NCBI RefSeq assembly: GCF_009497775.1
Contig: NZ_CP031012.1
Span: 1,860,001 to 1,924,000, forward strand
Direction of reading: 5' to 3'
From: Alcaligenes faecalis
GTDB taxonomy: Bacteria > Pseudomonadota > Gammaproteobacteria > Burkholderiales > Burkholderiaceae_B
Length of the DNA stretch: 64,000 nt
Positions 28,669-36,789 of this stretch are shown here, in pieces (positions within the stretch are counted from its first letter, which is position 1; each line of letters begins with the position of its first letter). The notes under the pieces were generated by a model. That model saw nothing but the letters and a program-made list of their open reading frames with translations. It had not been told where the DNA came from and did no database searches. The translations under genes and the position numbers were made by a program.

Positions 28669-28764
28669 ATGCTCATTTTGAGCATAAATGGATAAAAAAA
28701 ATGGGAAATATGAATTTCTGAGCGGAAAGAAAGGCGTCTCTTTTGTTATGCTTTTTTTGAGCAT
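28669..28764. promoter_or_regulatory. Two NadQ-like operators before nadA
   Basis: ATGCTCA-TTT-TGAGCAT at 28669-28685 is a perfect palindrome 11 bases before the nadA start. ATGCTTT-TTT-TGAGCAT at 28748-28764 repeats it with two mismatches in one arm, centres 79 bp apart. A regulator of NAD synthesis such as NadQ is the natural candidate; this is inferred from position and symmetry. No gene I can support lies in 28658-28866. Confidence 0.65.
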
Positions 28765-28824
28765 AAATAAAAAATCAGCGCTCTGCAAGCACAAGAACAG
28801 GAGAGGGAATAACAAAGAGGGGTG

Positions 28825-28856
28825 CCCCGCTTTGGATACTTGGGCTCAAAGCGGGG
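28825..28856 (-). terminator. Hairpin after the aldo/keto reductase gene
   Basis: A 10-bp stem CCCCGCTTTG (28825-28834) with CAAAGCGGGG (28847-28856) follows the reductase stop on the minus strand. The following sequence is only moderately T-rich. Confidence 0.6.
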
Positions 28857-28866
28857 TGAAAGCCAA

Positions 28867-29913
28867 TTAAGGCGCGGGGTTCGGGGTGTGGTGATGAATA
28901 GCGTTGATCTTGGCGATCAGCTCATCACTCAATTGAACATCCGCACTGGCGATGTTCTCGCGCAGTTGCTCCAGCGTGGTCGCACCGATCAGATTGCTGC
29001 TGGTAAAGGCTTGCTGGTTCACCCATGCCAGGGCCAGTTGGGTAGGCGTCAAACCGTTTTCGCGAGCCAGTTCGTTGTAGGCCAGCGCCGCTTCACGGGC
29101 ACGAGGGGCATCGTAGCGGGTGAAACGGTTGTATAGCGTCAAACGTCCTTTTTCAGGGCGAGCGCCGTTGTCATACTTGCCCGTCAACACTCCCATCGCC
29201 AAAGGCGAATAGGCCAGCAGCCCCAGGCCTTCATAACGGCAGAATTCGGACAGGCCTTCTTCAAACACGCGGTTCAGCAGGTTGTAGGGGTTCTGGATCG
29301 TGGCAATTAACGGCAGAGAGCGGGAACGCGACAACTCCAGAAAGCGCGAAACCCCCCAAGGCGTTTCATTGGACACACCGATGTGACGTATCTTGCCTTG
29401 ACGCACAAAGTCGTCCAATACCGACAAGGTCTCTTCGATAGGGATAGTGTCTTCTTCTTTCCACGGGTAGCTACGCTGCCCAAACGTCACCGTGCTGCGA
29501 TCTGGCCAGTGCAACTGATACAGGTCCAGATAGTCTGTTTGCAGTCGACGCAGGCTGTCATGCAGGGCTTGTTCCAGATTCTTGCGATCCAGGCTGGTGC
29601 CGCCATTGCGGATATGACCAGGGCGCTTGGGGTCACGTTGGGGACCGGCAATTTTGCTGGCCAGAACAATGTCCTTGCGGCGGCCGGTTTTAGCCAGCCA
29701 GGTGCCGATATATTGTTCGGTCAAACCTTGCGTGGCCGCTATAGGGGGAACAGGGTACATCTCGGCGGTATCCACCAGATTCACACCCAGTTCCAAGGCA
29801 AGGTCCAGCTGAGCGTGCGCATCGGCCTCGCTGTTCTGTTCCCCGTAAGTCATGGTGCCCAAACCAATCAGGCTGACGTCCAGGTCTGTATTGCCCAGCT
29901 TGCGGTATTTCAT
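28867..29913 (-). CDS. tas: Aldo/keto reductase, Tas family
   Basis: 348 residues. The AKR fold starts MKYRKLGNTDLDVSLIGLGT and shows the catalytic set D-Y-K-H: NLVDTAEMYPVPP, LASKIAGP and DLYQLHWPDRS. The end LGVN..GATTLEQLRENI-type NADPH-binding motif is present as SSNLIGATTLEQLRENIAS. It matches E. coli Tas over its length, including the long loop between strand 4 and helix 4. The NADPH-dependent substrate is unknown. RBS GGAG precedes ATG 29913. It is a single gene. Confidence 0.9.
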   Translation of the reverse strand: MKYRKLGNTDLDVSLIGLGTMTYGEQNSEADAHAQLDLALELGVNLVDTAEMYPVPPIAATQGLTEQYIGTWLAKTGRRKDIVLASKIAGPQRDPKRPGHIRNGGTSLDRKNLEQALHDSLRRLQTDYLDLYQLHWPDRSTVTFGQRSYPWKEEDTIPIEETLSVLDDFVRQGKIRHIGVSNETPWGVSRFLELSRSRSLPLIATIQNPYNLLNRVFEEGLSEFCRYEGLGLLAYSPLAMGVLTGKYDNGARPEKGRLTLYNRFTRYDAPRAREAALAYNELARENGLTPTQLALAWVNQQAFTSSNLIGATTLEQLRENIASADVQLSDELIAKINAIHHHTPNPAP

Positions 29914-29995
29914 TTGCTTCGACTCCCGAAAGCGCAGGGCCGGGCGGCCCTACAAACCGTGCATGGTAGCGTATTTAGCCGGCCTGCCGGGCAGC

Positions 29996-31732
29996 TTATT
30001 TTGCTGCTGTGTACACCAGACGGCCTTGGAAAATAGTCATCAGTACCGTGGTGTCGCTGATTTCATTGGGCTCAATCTTGAATAGATCCCGATCCAGCAC
30101 AATCAGATCAGCAGATTTTCCTGCTTCCAAAGAGCCGGTTTCTGTTTCTCGACCCAATGCTTTGGCCCCATTCTGCGTGAAAATCTGCAGTGCTTCGGTC
30201 AGATTCAAGGCTTGCTCAGCGCCCATTTGTTCACCTGGACGTTGTCCGAAGGGATTGGCACGAGTCATCAGTGCTTCAATCGCAGGCCAGGGATTGTTGT
30301 CCTTCACGCCAGAAGGCCAGTCCGAACCCGCAATAATGGTGACGTCCTGGTCGAGCAGGGCACGTGCCTGGAACATGCTTTTGCTGCGCTCACCAACTAC
30401 CGAGCTGATGGCGTCAATCAAACCCGATGGGTACCAGATATAGGGAGAAAAGTCGGCCGCTACATTCAGGGCTTTGAAGCGTGGCTTATCCTGATCATCT
30501 ACAAACTCCGAGTGCGCCAGTTCGTGCATCAAACCTTGAGATCCATTGGCTTTACGCGCTTTTTCAATGGCATTCAAGGCCACACGAATAGCCCGATCAC
30601 CCGCGGTATGCATCTTCAAGCCATAGCCGGCTGCATCCAAATGAGTGACGACGCGGTCCAGTTCGTTTTCTGGAACGACCAAGGCTCCCAAGGACAAAGG
30701 ATCGTCGTGATGAGTATCCGCGTAGGGCTCCAACATGGCTGCCGTATGCGCCGAGGTAGGTACCCCGTCGGTATAGATCTTGACGTAGTTGGTCTTCAGG
30801 CCGGGGCGAGCATACAGCTTGCTGATGCGGTCAATTTCTGCAAAGTCAAAAACATGCTTGCTGTCCTTGCCAGAGATCCGGATAGCAGTGGCAACATGGG
30901 CATTTAAACCTTCTTGTTTGTCCAGGTTGTAGTACGACCGCACAACAGCTTCGCTGGCGTCGGCATCTTTCAAACCTGTAATCCCGAATTGGTTGGACTC
31001 CTGGATGGCATACCGCGCTGCTTTCAGATATTGATCATCCGTCCAGTCCGGCACAAAAGAACGGATGTAGCTATTGGCCTCGACTAAAACCCCATTGGGT
31101 TCGCGGCTGTCTGCCTCGTGCTTGACGGTCATGCCATCAGGAGGCGTAAAGTTGGCGTCAATTTGCAGGAGGCTCAAAGCCTTGGAGTTCACCCAGGCGT
31201 TGTGACCCGTATCGTCGGTTAGAACAATAGCCTTGTCGCCAGAGACGGCATCCAGCCATTTTCGTGGCGAGTCAATTTTGTGAGTCTTGAAGAAATCACT
31301 ATCCCATTGGCCGCCCTGAATCCAGAGCGTTTCGCTACGAGCCACGCAGGCTTTTAGCGTGTCTGCCAATACATCCGGCGTTACTGTGAAGGGGAAGTTG
31401 CACTGGAACAGATGCTTCAACCCACCCCACACAGGATGGGAGTGCGCTTCATTAATACCGGGCATGGCCATCTTGCCGCCCAGATCAAGCAACTGAGTAT
31501 TGGCTCCACGTCGGGATTGCAGTTGCTCTGTGCTTCCCAGAGCTTCAATTTTCCCATCACGTATCGCAATGGCCTCTACCCAGGCCTGCTCCGGGTTTTG
31601 CGTATAAATACGTCCATTCACAATTAACAGGTCGGCGGCAGGTGAGGCCGCCGATGTTATGGGGCTGATGGAACTAAACCCAGCCAGGCACACCAATGAT
31701 GCAACTGCTAAACGTGAACGACTAAAACGCAT
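29996..31732 (-). CDS. Exported amidohydrolase, YtcJ-like (AMDHD3 group)
   Basis: 578 residues. A signal peptide ends near SAASPAADL. The metal site is built from EAHSHPVWGGL, the later KMHTAGDRA and AGSDWPSG; the C terminus NLTEALQIFTQNGAKALG and GSLEAGKSADLIVLDRDLF is typical of amidohydrolases. YtcJ-like proteins are predicted metal-dependent hydrolases of N-acyl or cyclic amide substrates. An upstream in-frame ATG-less extension (to 31825) is not used since the signal peptide begins at 31732. The gene stands alone. Confidence 0.86.
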   Translation of the reverse strand: MRFSRSRLAVASLVCLAGFSSISPITSAASPAADLLIVNGRIYTQNPEQAWVEAIAIRDGKIEALGSTEQLQSRRGANTQLLDLGGKMAMPGINEAHSHPVWGGLKHLFQCNFPFTVTPDVLADTLKACVARSETLWIQGGQWDSDFFKTHKIDSPRKWLDAVSGDKAIVLTDDTGHNAWVNSKALSLLQIDANFTPPDGMTVKHEADSREPNGVLVEANSYIRSFVPDWTDDQYLKAARYAIQESNQFGITGLKDADASEAVVRSYYNLDKQEGLNAHVATAIRISGKDSKHVFDFAEIDRISKLYARPGLKTNYVKIYTDGVPTSAHTAAMLEPYADTHHDDPLSLGALVVPENELDRVVTHLDAAGYGLKMHTAGDRAIRVALNAIEKARKANGSQGLMHELAHSEFVDDQDKPRFKALNVAADFSPYIWYPSGLIDAISSVVGERSKSMFQARALLDQDVTIIAGSDWPSGVKDNNPWPAIEALMTRANPFGQRPGEQMGAEQALNLTEALQIFTQNGAKALGRETETGSLEAGKSADLIVLDRDLFKIEPNEISDTTVLMTIFQGRLVYTAAK

Positions 31733-31966
31733 ATCTCTTTGCTCCAGTATTGTTATGACTATGTTTGCGTGTTGAATAAAGCTTGTTCGTGTCTTTGAAA
31801 GTCCAAAACAAGCTACATCCAACACCTGTAGGCTACAGGTCTGGAGCAGGGGTTTCTATAGGTAGAAACACAATGAGAAATCTACGGATAGCTTCGAATT
31901 CATTCAAACAATAGAATATCTCTGTGCTTGAAAAAGAAGCTTCATGTGTCAATTGATGTGCAACAA

Positions 31967-31999
31967 AAAAGCCTTCACGCATCAGCAGTGAAGGCTTTT
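31967..31999 (-). terminator. Terminator of the YkgJ-like gene
   Basis: AAAAGCCTTCAC (31967-31978) pairs perfectly with GTGAAGGCTTTT (31988-31999). On the minus strand the stem runs into six T residues, 26 bases past the stop at 32025. Confidence 0.9.
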
Positions 32000-32024
32000 C
32001 AAGAGAGGCTTGGCGGTACAGGTA

Positions 32025-32519
32025 TCAGGCCGCCTCATCATGCTCCGGCAAGGCGGGCGGAGCCGGCAACGGACGATTCGGCAGCAAAGGCAAACCGTGC
32101 TTGCTGCGCAAACGCTGGCAATCCACATTTGGGCTGCCATCCAGTTCCCAGATTTGGTAGTCACGACAGGGGGTAGGGCGATCCGGATAGATAGCACAAT
32201 GAATCCCGGGCTGGCCCAAAGTGCCGCGCAAGGCAATACAGCGGCCTTCACCTTGCTCGGTTCCTTTCATACAGGCGCGCAGCGGACCAACCTTGGTGGT
32301 CAACTCGACCGGCACCGTACCGCCAGTCTCGCCGCTTAACTCACCACTATAGAAAGACACCCGAAAGTGCGAACAGCACACGCCACAGCTTAAACAGGGG
32401 TTCTCGTCAAAAATCTCGTCATTGGGTGGCGTATAAAGCACCGCTTCCAGCGTGGTTTCCTGAACGCCAGGCAAATCCAGCAGTTGAGTTGGGGTAGGCG
32501 GGAGAGAAGAGCAAGTCAT
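32025..32519 (-). CDS. YkgJ family cysteine-cluster protein
   Basis: 164 residues. The CxxCxxCC motif (CLSCGVCCSHF) and the second group GRCIALRG...GIHCAIYPDRPTPCRDYQIWE form a putative zinc or iron-sulfur binding cluster (family DUF/UPF0153, CxxCxxCC). The biochemical role is not established. The C-terminal 30 residues are Pro-rich. Bases 32520-32855 upstream hold no gene; they are AT-rich with no feature I can support other than the tRNA promoter that follows. Confidence 0.85.
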   Translation of the reverse strand: MTCSSLPPTPTQLLDLPGVQETTLEAVLYTPPNDEIFDENPCLSCGVCCSHFRVSFYSGELSGETGGTVPVELTTKVGPLRACMKGTEQGEGRCIALRGTLGQPGIHCAIYPDRPTPCRDYQIWELDGSPNVDCQRLRSKHGLPLLPNRPLPAPPALPEHDEAA

Positions 32520-32855
32520 GTGCGTAGGTGTCCCGTAGCGGCCGCAGATCCGTTTCAGACGAGATCGATGATCTGTAGGCGTAAAGCAATTATTTTATTT
32601 TTGCCCGAAGAACTTGAATAGAAAAATCGTGTGGCAGTGGGGTGGCTTGATGCTGGCTGGAGACAGATTGTGTGTATCTATATGTTTCATTGATCTGTCT
32701 GCCCAGGAAAGGCGAAAATTTCTGAGAATCTGCCAATTTTTTGTTTAACTCTTATAAAACAATGGATTGCGATATTTCACAGGCCCAAAGAGCTATTTCT
32801 GGAGATGAGTCAGAAAAAAAAGATCATCTTTTTTATAGAAAAACGCAAAATAGTG

Positions 32856-32884
32856 TTGACAGGCCCATAGGGAAGATCTATTAT
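32856..32884 (+). promoter_or_regulatory. Sigma70 promoter of tRNA-Val
   Basis: TTGACA at 32856-32861 and TATTAT at 32879-32884 are spaced by 17 bases and lie 16 bases before the tRNA. This is a near-consensus promoter. Confidence 0.85.
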
Positions 32885-32900
32885 TTCATTTCTTCACCGC

Positions 32901-32977
32901 AGGCGGTTAGCTCAGTTGGTTAGAGCGCTACGTTGACATCGTAGAGGTCGCTGGTTCGAATCCAGTACTGCCTACCA
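32901..32977 (+). tRNA. tRNA-Val (anticodon GAC)
   Basis: 77 bases with CCA encoded. The acceptor stem AGGCGGT pairs with ACTGCCT, the anticodon loop TTGACAT carries GAC, and the T arm GGTTCGAATCC is standard. The integrase gene lies 160 bases downstream and reads toward it, so the 3' end of this tRNA is the probable attB/attL core for the prophage. Confidence 0.97.
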
Positions 32978-33010
32978 GAATACATGCACACAGCTCCAAG
33001 CTGTGCCAAG

Positions 33011-33046
33011 AAAAGCCCCAAGGATCAATGCTTTGGGGCTTTTTTG
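33011..33046 (+). terminator. Terminator after tRNA-Val
   Basis: AAAAGCCCCAA (33011-33021) pairs with TTGGGGCTTTT (33033-33043) and is followed by T residues on the plus strand. Confidence 0.88.
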
Positions 33047-33089
33047 TTGCTCAGCGTTCCAAGCTGAGCCAAGCCAGTCCCAGAGCGTT

Positions 33090-33134
33090 TGGGGGTATGG
33101 ATGGGGGTATGGTGTAACAGGAATGGGGGTATGG
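33090..33134. repeat. Three direct repeats beside the integrase gene
   Basis: TGGGGGTATGG occurs exactly at 33090-33100, 33102-33112 and 33124-33134, between the presumed att core and the integrase stop. Spacing of 12 and 22 bases and location fit arm-type integrase binding sites. Confidence 0.65.
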
Positions 33135-33137
33135 AAA

Positions 33138-34358
33138 TTACGCGGCTTTTTCAAGCTGTTCGTCCAGATAATCCGACCACCATTGCATCAGTTTTTTGCG
33201 CTCCTCCAGGTACATGGCGTGGTTGTATGCACGTCGAACCTTGTTTCTATCGCGATGGGCCAGTTGCCGTTCAATGGCGTCAGGGCGAAAGCCGCTGTGC
33301 TCATTCATGATGGTCGATGCCAACCCTCGGAAGCCGTGTCCTGTTTGCAGCTTCTCATAGCCCATGATTTTTAGGGCACGGTTCATGGTGTCGCTGCTCA
33401 TCACAGCACCGCGGCGATTATGAACATTGGGAAACAGGTACTGAAAGTGCCCCGAGTGCTGGCGTAGGCTTTCCAAGATCGCAAGAGCTTGGGTTGAAAG
33501 CGGCACGATATGGTCGGGCGCGCTCTGCTTTTGTGCCAGGCGTCCTTTCATGCGCTCGCCCGGTATCAGCCACAAGGCATTCTTCCAATCGATCTCGCTC
33601 CATTGCGCCCAGCGCAGCTCGTTGGTCCGCGGAAAAGTGCGCATCATCAGCTTGATGGCCAGACGCGTCTCAGGTCTGCCGTGATAACGCTCAACGCTGG
33701 CGAGTAGGGCGGGGAGGTCCGTTTCTGCTACGTGTGGGAAATGCTCTACCGGTGGGCGCTCCTGCAAAAACTGCCGTAGCCCTTGGGTGACGTCGTTTTG
33801 AATTAATCCAGTACCGCAGCCGTATCGGAAGACCATGCTAACTGCTTCGAGCACCCGAGCAGCCATCTCTAACGCGCCGCGCTGCTCTACTTGCTGCACC
33901 AGTTCCAGGACTGCTTTTCCTGTCACGCTGGAAATGGAGCGCTGGCCGATATGAGGATGCACGTTCGCGCTGAGCGCATTCGAGATCCGCGTAAAGTAGC
34001 CTTCGCTCCACACCGGCCGGCGGGTCTCCAGCCATTCGTCTGCGACCGTCTTGAATGTAATTCCTGTTGCCGACGGCGGGGGCCCCTCGCCAGGGTCAAG
34101 GCCTTCCGATAGCCGGGCCTTGGCCTTTTCGCGCTGCTCTCGGGCGACAGCAAGACCTATCTCCGGGTAAGAACCAAAGGTCAGTATGTTTTCTTTACCG
34201 GTCATGGGGTGCCGGTACTTCAATCTCCAGCGCTTGGAACCGGATGGGAGCAGCTCAAGGTACAAACCACCGCCGTCAAAAAGGCGGCACTTGCCGCCCG
34301 TGCCGAATTTTGCTGCTTTGCACTTTGAGTCCGTCAGCGGTGGGATCTTCTTTGCCAT
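33138..34358 (-). CDS. int: Tyrosine integrase with DUF4102 arm-binding domain (P4 type)
   Basis: 406 residues. The N-terminal domain (LTDSKCKAAKFGTGGKCRLF, GGLYLELLPSGSKRWRLKYR) is the DUF4102 arm-binding module of P4-like integrases. A SAM-like core-binding domain follows. The catalytic part shows FPRTNELRWAQWSEIDW (Arg), TGHGFRGLASTIMNE (HxxR) and QLAHRDRNKVRRAYNHAMYLEER (His and Tyr). It recombines the phage att site with the 3' end of tRNA-Val. The gene points toward the tRNA. The ORF is complete, so the prophage may be mobile. Confidence 0.94.
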   Translation of the reverse strand: MAKKIPPLTDSKCKAAKFGTGGKCRLFDGGGLYLELLPSGSKRWRLKYRHPMTGKENILTFGSYPEIGLAVAREQREKAKARLSEGLDPGEGPPPSATGITFKTVADEWLETRRPVWSEGYFTRISNALSANVHPHIGQRSISSVTGKAVLELVQQVEQRGALEMAARVLEAVSMVFRYGCGTGLIQNDVTQGLRQFLQERPPVEHFPHVAETDLPALLASVERYHGRPETRLAIKLMMRTFPRTNELRWAQWSEIDWKNALWLIPGERMKGRLAQKQSAPDHIVPLSTQALAILESLRQHSGHFQYLFPNVHNRRGAVMSSDTMNRALKIMGYEKLQTGHGFRGLASTIMNEHSGFRPDAIERQLAHRDRNKVRRAYNHAMYLEERKKLMQWWSDYLDEQLEKAA

Positions 34359-34374
34359 GTCTTTCTACTTCCTC

Positions 34375-34599
34375 TTATTTATAGGAGTCGGGGTTGTTGC
34401 GCCAAGCAAGGATGTCCTCACCCTTCCAGGCTGTGCAGGCTCTGCTTACCAGCTTGGCGGCCGGCGCTTGTCCAGCAAGTACTCTTTTGCGCCAGGTTTC
34501 TCGACTAAACGGGATGCGGTCGGCGAACTCGTCCCACCGATATAGGCCTTCGGGATGGATGGTGGGGGCGCTTTTTTGAGAGGATTGGGTGCTATTCAT
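34375..34599 (-). CDS. AlpA/Xis-like helix-turn-helix protein
   Basis: 74 residues. The helix-turn-helix lies at GLYRWDEFADRIPFSRETWRKRVLAGQAPAAKL, followed by AWKGEDILAWRNNPDSY, the layout of AlpA-type excisionases. Next to int on the same strand and overlapping the methyltransferase stop by four bases, it is the likely excisionase or int regulator. Confidence 0.75.
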   Translation of the reverse strand: MNSTQSSQKSAPTIHPEGLYRWDEFADRIPFSRETWRKRVLAGQAPAAKLVSRACTAWKGEDILAWRNNPDSYK

Positions 34600-35069
34600 G
34601 ACTGTCCTTTCATGAAGGTGATCCAGTGGGTATCGGCGCGTTTGCCGCTGGGATGGCCGAACAAGGGCTTGTTTGGGGTCAGCTCAAGGATTTGGCGAGT
34701 GGGGATCTGGATCTCATTCCACTTGAAGATCAGCACACCCTCGGGCTTGAGGACGCGGAAGCATTCCGCAAAGCCACGGCGCAGATCGTCCTGCCAGTCG
34801 TCACTAAGGATTCCGTACTTGGCACGTAGCCAGGACTCCCGGCCAGCGTGACGCAGGTGAGGGGGATCGAAGCAGACAAGGCGAAAGCTCTCGTCAGGAA
34901 ACGGCATTGCCCGGAAGTCCATATTCAGATCGGGCGTGATGTTGAATGCCCGCCCATCGCAAAGCGTGTGGTTCTCGCTGCGGATGTCCCCGAATAGGGC
35001 GCGTTGGTCCTGGCGGTTGAACCACATCATGCGGCCACCACAGCAGGGATCTAGAACAAGCTGTGTCAT
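34596..35069 (-). CDS. Phage class I SAM-dependent methyltransferase-like protein
   Basis: 157 residues. It begins MTQLVLDPCCGGRMMWFNRQ (SAM-binding motif I) and has CFDPPHLRHAG, resembling the DPPY catalytic motif of amino-methyltransferases. Its C terminus (RVLKPEGVLIFKWNEIQI) is a typical Rossmann methyltransferase end. It is short and lacks a visible target-recognition domain. DNA is the probable substrate, with RNA or protein as alternatives. The ATG at 35069 has GGAG eight bases upstream. Divergent from the EVE/HNH nuclease 17 bases away, so the two might form a modification/restriction pair; this is a guess. Confidence 0.72.
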   Translation of the reverse strand: MTQLVLDPCCGGRMMWFNRQDQRALFGDIRSENHTLCDGRAFNITPDLNMDFRAMPFPDESFRLVCFDPPHLRHAGRESWLRAKYGILSDDWQDDLRRGFAECFRVLKPEGVLIFKWNEIQIPTRQILELTPNKPLFGHPSGKRADTHWITFMKGQS

Positions 35070-35086
35070 GTAAATAGCTCCTATAT

Positions 35087-36559
35087 ATGGACGCAAAAAA
35101 AAACTCACTAAGCGTTACACTTGGTGAGCTAAGTTCAATTATTAAAAGGGGTTTGGGCGTGACTGAATTTAATGCTTGGGTTTTTCAGGGGAACCCTAAT
35201 TTTTATGACTTAGAGAAGTACATACAGTCCTCTAGACAGATTTACTGGAATACTCCCAATCGCAATAGAGCAAAGATAGCTATTGGAGATCCTGTCATTA
35301 TTTGGCGTTCAACAATTGATCGAGGCGCTATCGCGGTCGGTTATGTGAATGAGCTTCCTACAAAAGCTGCTGAGGTTTTACATCCAGAGGTTCTAGGGAG
35401 GGAGTTTTGGGTGGAGCATGAGGTTGTTAAGGAAGAAGAGTGGAAAACAGGGATTCAATTAGCAGGTGACATCCGCGTGAGCTCTGCCCAGGGCATGGTC
35501 ACGCATGAACAGTTTATGCAGCATCCGCTGTTGCAAAAATCGCAAATCATACAAAATCCTAGGGGAACTATATTTAGGTTGTCCCAAACCGAGTTTCAGG
35601 CGTTTGAAAAGCTGTGGAGAAGCTCGTCATTCCTTAGGGATGCGTGTTCATTTTGGTGGGTCAATCACAAGCAAACCCGTCGTCAGGAAGTGGAAGGTGG
35701 ATATATCTGGAGCCCCACCTCTAAGAAGAATGGCGCTTTTAATCAGACCTATGAAAATCTCAGGCTTGTGCAACCTGGAGATATAGTTTTTTCCTATGCT
35801 GATGGCCAAATTAAGGCGATCGGTAGAGCGCAGGCGGGTTATGAGAACGCCCCTAAGCCGAGTGAGTTTGGTTCAGTAGGCGATGTATGGGACCAATCCG
35901 GATGGCGGGTCCCAATTGTCTGGGAAGAGCTGGAGAACCCAGTACGGCCAAAGTCACACTTAACGGCTATTGCCCCGTTACTACCAACGAAACATTCACC
36001 TATTCGTGCCGCGAATGGTGATGGGATTCAAAGCTGCTATTTGGCAGGTATTTCAGAGAGCCTGGGAAATCTTCTTCTTGAGTTAGCGGGTAGAGACTCT
36101 CTGTCTACTGGAGAGTCTGAAATTGAGTCGGAAGAAGATAGGCAAGTGCAGTTGGTTTTGGCATCGAACATTTCACAAACAGAAAAAGAGCAAATCGTTA
36201 AAGCGCGGCGAGGTCAGGGCTTGTTTAGACGAAGAGTGGCTCAGGTTGAGTCAGTCTGCAGGCTCACCGGTGTGTCGGATCCGAGATTCTTAGTGGCCAG
36301 TCATATCAAGCCTTGGCGTGTGTCAAATAATGAAGAGCGTCTGGCTGGACATAACGGCTTGCTGTTATCTCCGCATGTAGACCTATTGTTCGACAAGGGA
36401 TACATCTCTTTTAAGGATGATGGGGCCATGCTGGTTAGCCAACGAGCCGCGGCGGTTCTACGAGCTTGGCAATTGCCCTTAACGGAGAGCGCTCGGCCGT
36501 TCACTCCTGAACAGAAAGTGTTTCTTGAGTATCACCGTGGGCATATTTTCAAAGAGTAA
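35087..36559 (+). CDS. EVE-like domains fused to HNH nuclease, modification-dependent restriction candidate
   Basis: 490 residues. Residues about 27-165 look like an EVE/PUA-like reader (FNAWVFQGNPNFYDLEKYIQ, IGDPVIIWRS, RGAIAVGYVNELP). Residues about 185-290 look like a second one (SFWWVNHKQTRRQEVEGGYIW, LVQPGDIVFSYADGQIKAIG). Residues about 380-465 are an HNH_2 nuclease (GQGLFRRRVAQVESVCRLTG, VASHIKPWR, GHNGLLLSPHVDLLFDKGYI). EVE-HNH proteins are type IV restriction enzymes that cut DNA with modified bases. The codon use is more AT-rich than the core phage genes, suggesting separate acquisition. No good ribosome site is seen; the mRNA may be short-leadered. Confidence 0.8.
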   Translation: MDAKKNSLSVTLGELSSIIKRGLGVTEFNAWVFQGNPNFYDLEKYIQSSRQIYWNTPNRNRAKIAIGDPVIIWRSTIDRGAIAVGYVNELPTKAAEVLHPEVLGREFWVEHEVVKEEEWKTGIQLAGDIRVSSAQGMVTHEQFMQHPLLQKSQIIQNPRGTIFRLSQTEFQAFEKLWRSSSFLRDACSFWWVNHKQTRRQEVEGGYIWSPTSKKNGAFNQTYENLRLVQPGDIVFSYADGQIKAIGRAQAGYENAPKPSEFGSVGDVWDQSGWRVPIVWEELENPVRPKSHLTAIAPLLPTKHSPIRAANGDGIQSCYLAGISESLGNLLLELAGRDSLSTGESEIESEEDRQVQLVLASNISQTEKEQIVKARRGQGLFRRRVAQVESVCRLTGVSDPRFLVASHIKPWRVSNNEERLAGHNGLLLSPHVDLLFDKGYISFKDDGAMLVSQRAAAVLRAWQLPLTESARPFTPEQKVFLEYHRGHIFKE

Positions 36560-36644
36560 GCTCTTGTGTTTGTGGATTTATTATCTCCGTATCGATGGGC
36601 AATAAAAACTGTCTGGTGGTCATGGGTTGATCCTAGAAAAGAAA

Positions 36645-36673
36645 AACCCCGGTTGAGTAAATCAAGCGGGGTT
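36645..36673 (-). terminator. Leftward terminator, probably of the early left operon
   Basis: AACCCCGGTTGA (36645-36656) pairs with TCAAGCGGGGTT (36662-36673) with one internal mismatch; the minus-strand transcript continues into TTTTTCTTTT. No minus-strand gene ends beside it, so it likely stops read-through from rdgC across the plus-strand gene at 36790. Confidence 0.7.
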
Positions 36674-36789
36674 ATGGGGTGTTGCTGTAGTCGTGATGCG
36701 TCATAAGGGAGGCATCCTATGTTTTAGCCACAGAGGTTCAGCTATGATCCTTGCGGATATAGGCAATAGAAACCTTTTGGAGGTCATGG

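Noticed and set aside
28688..28870. 60-codon frame upstream of nadA
   Set aside because: It crosses both NadQ-like operators and a hairpin, has no ribosome site and ends within the reductase gene.
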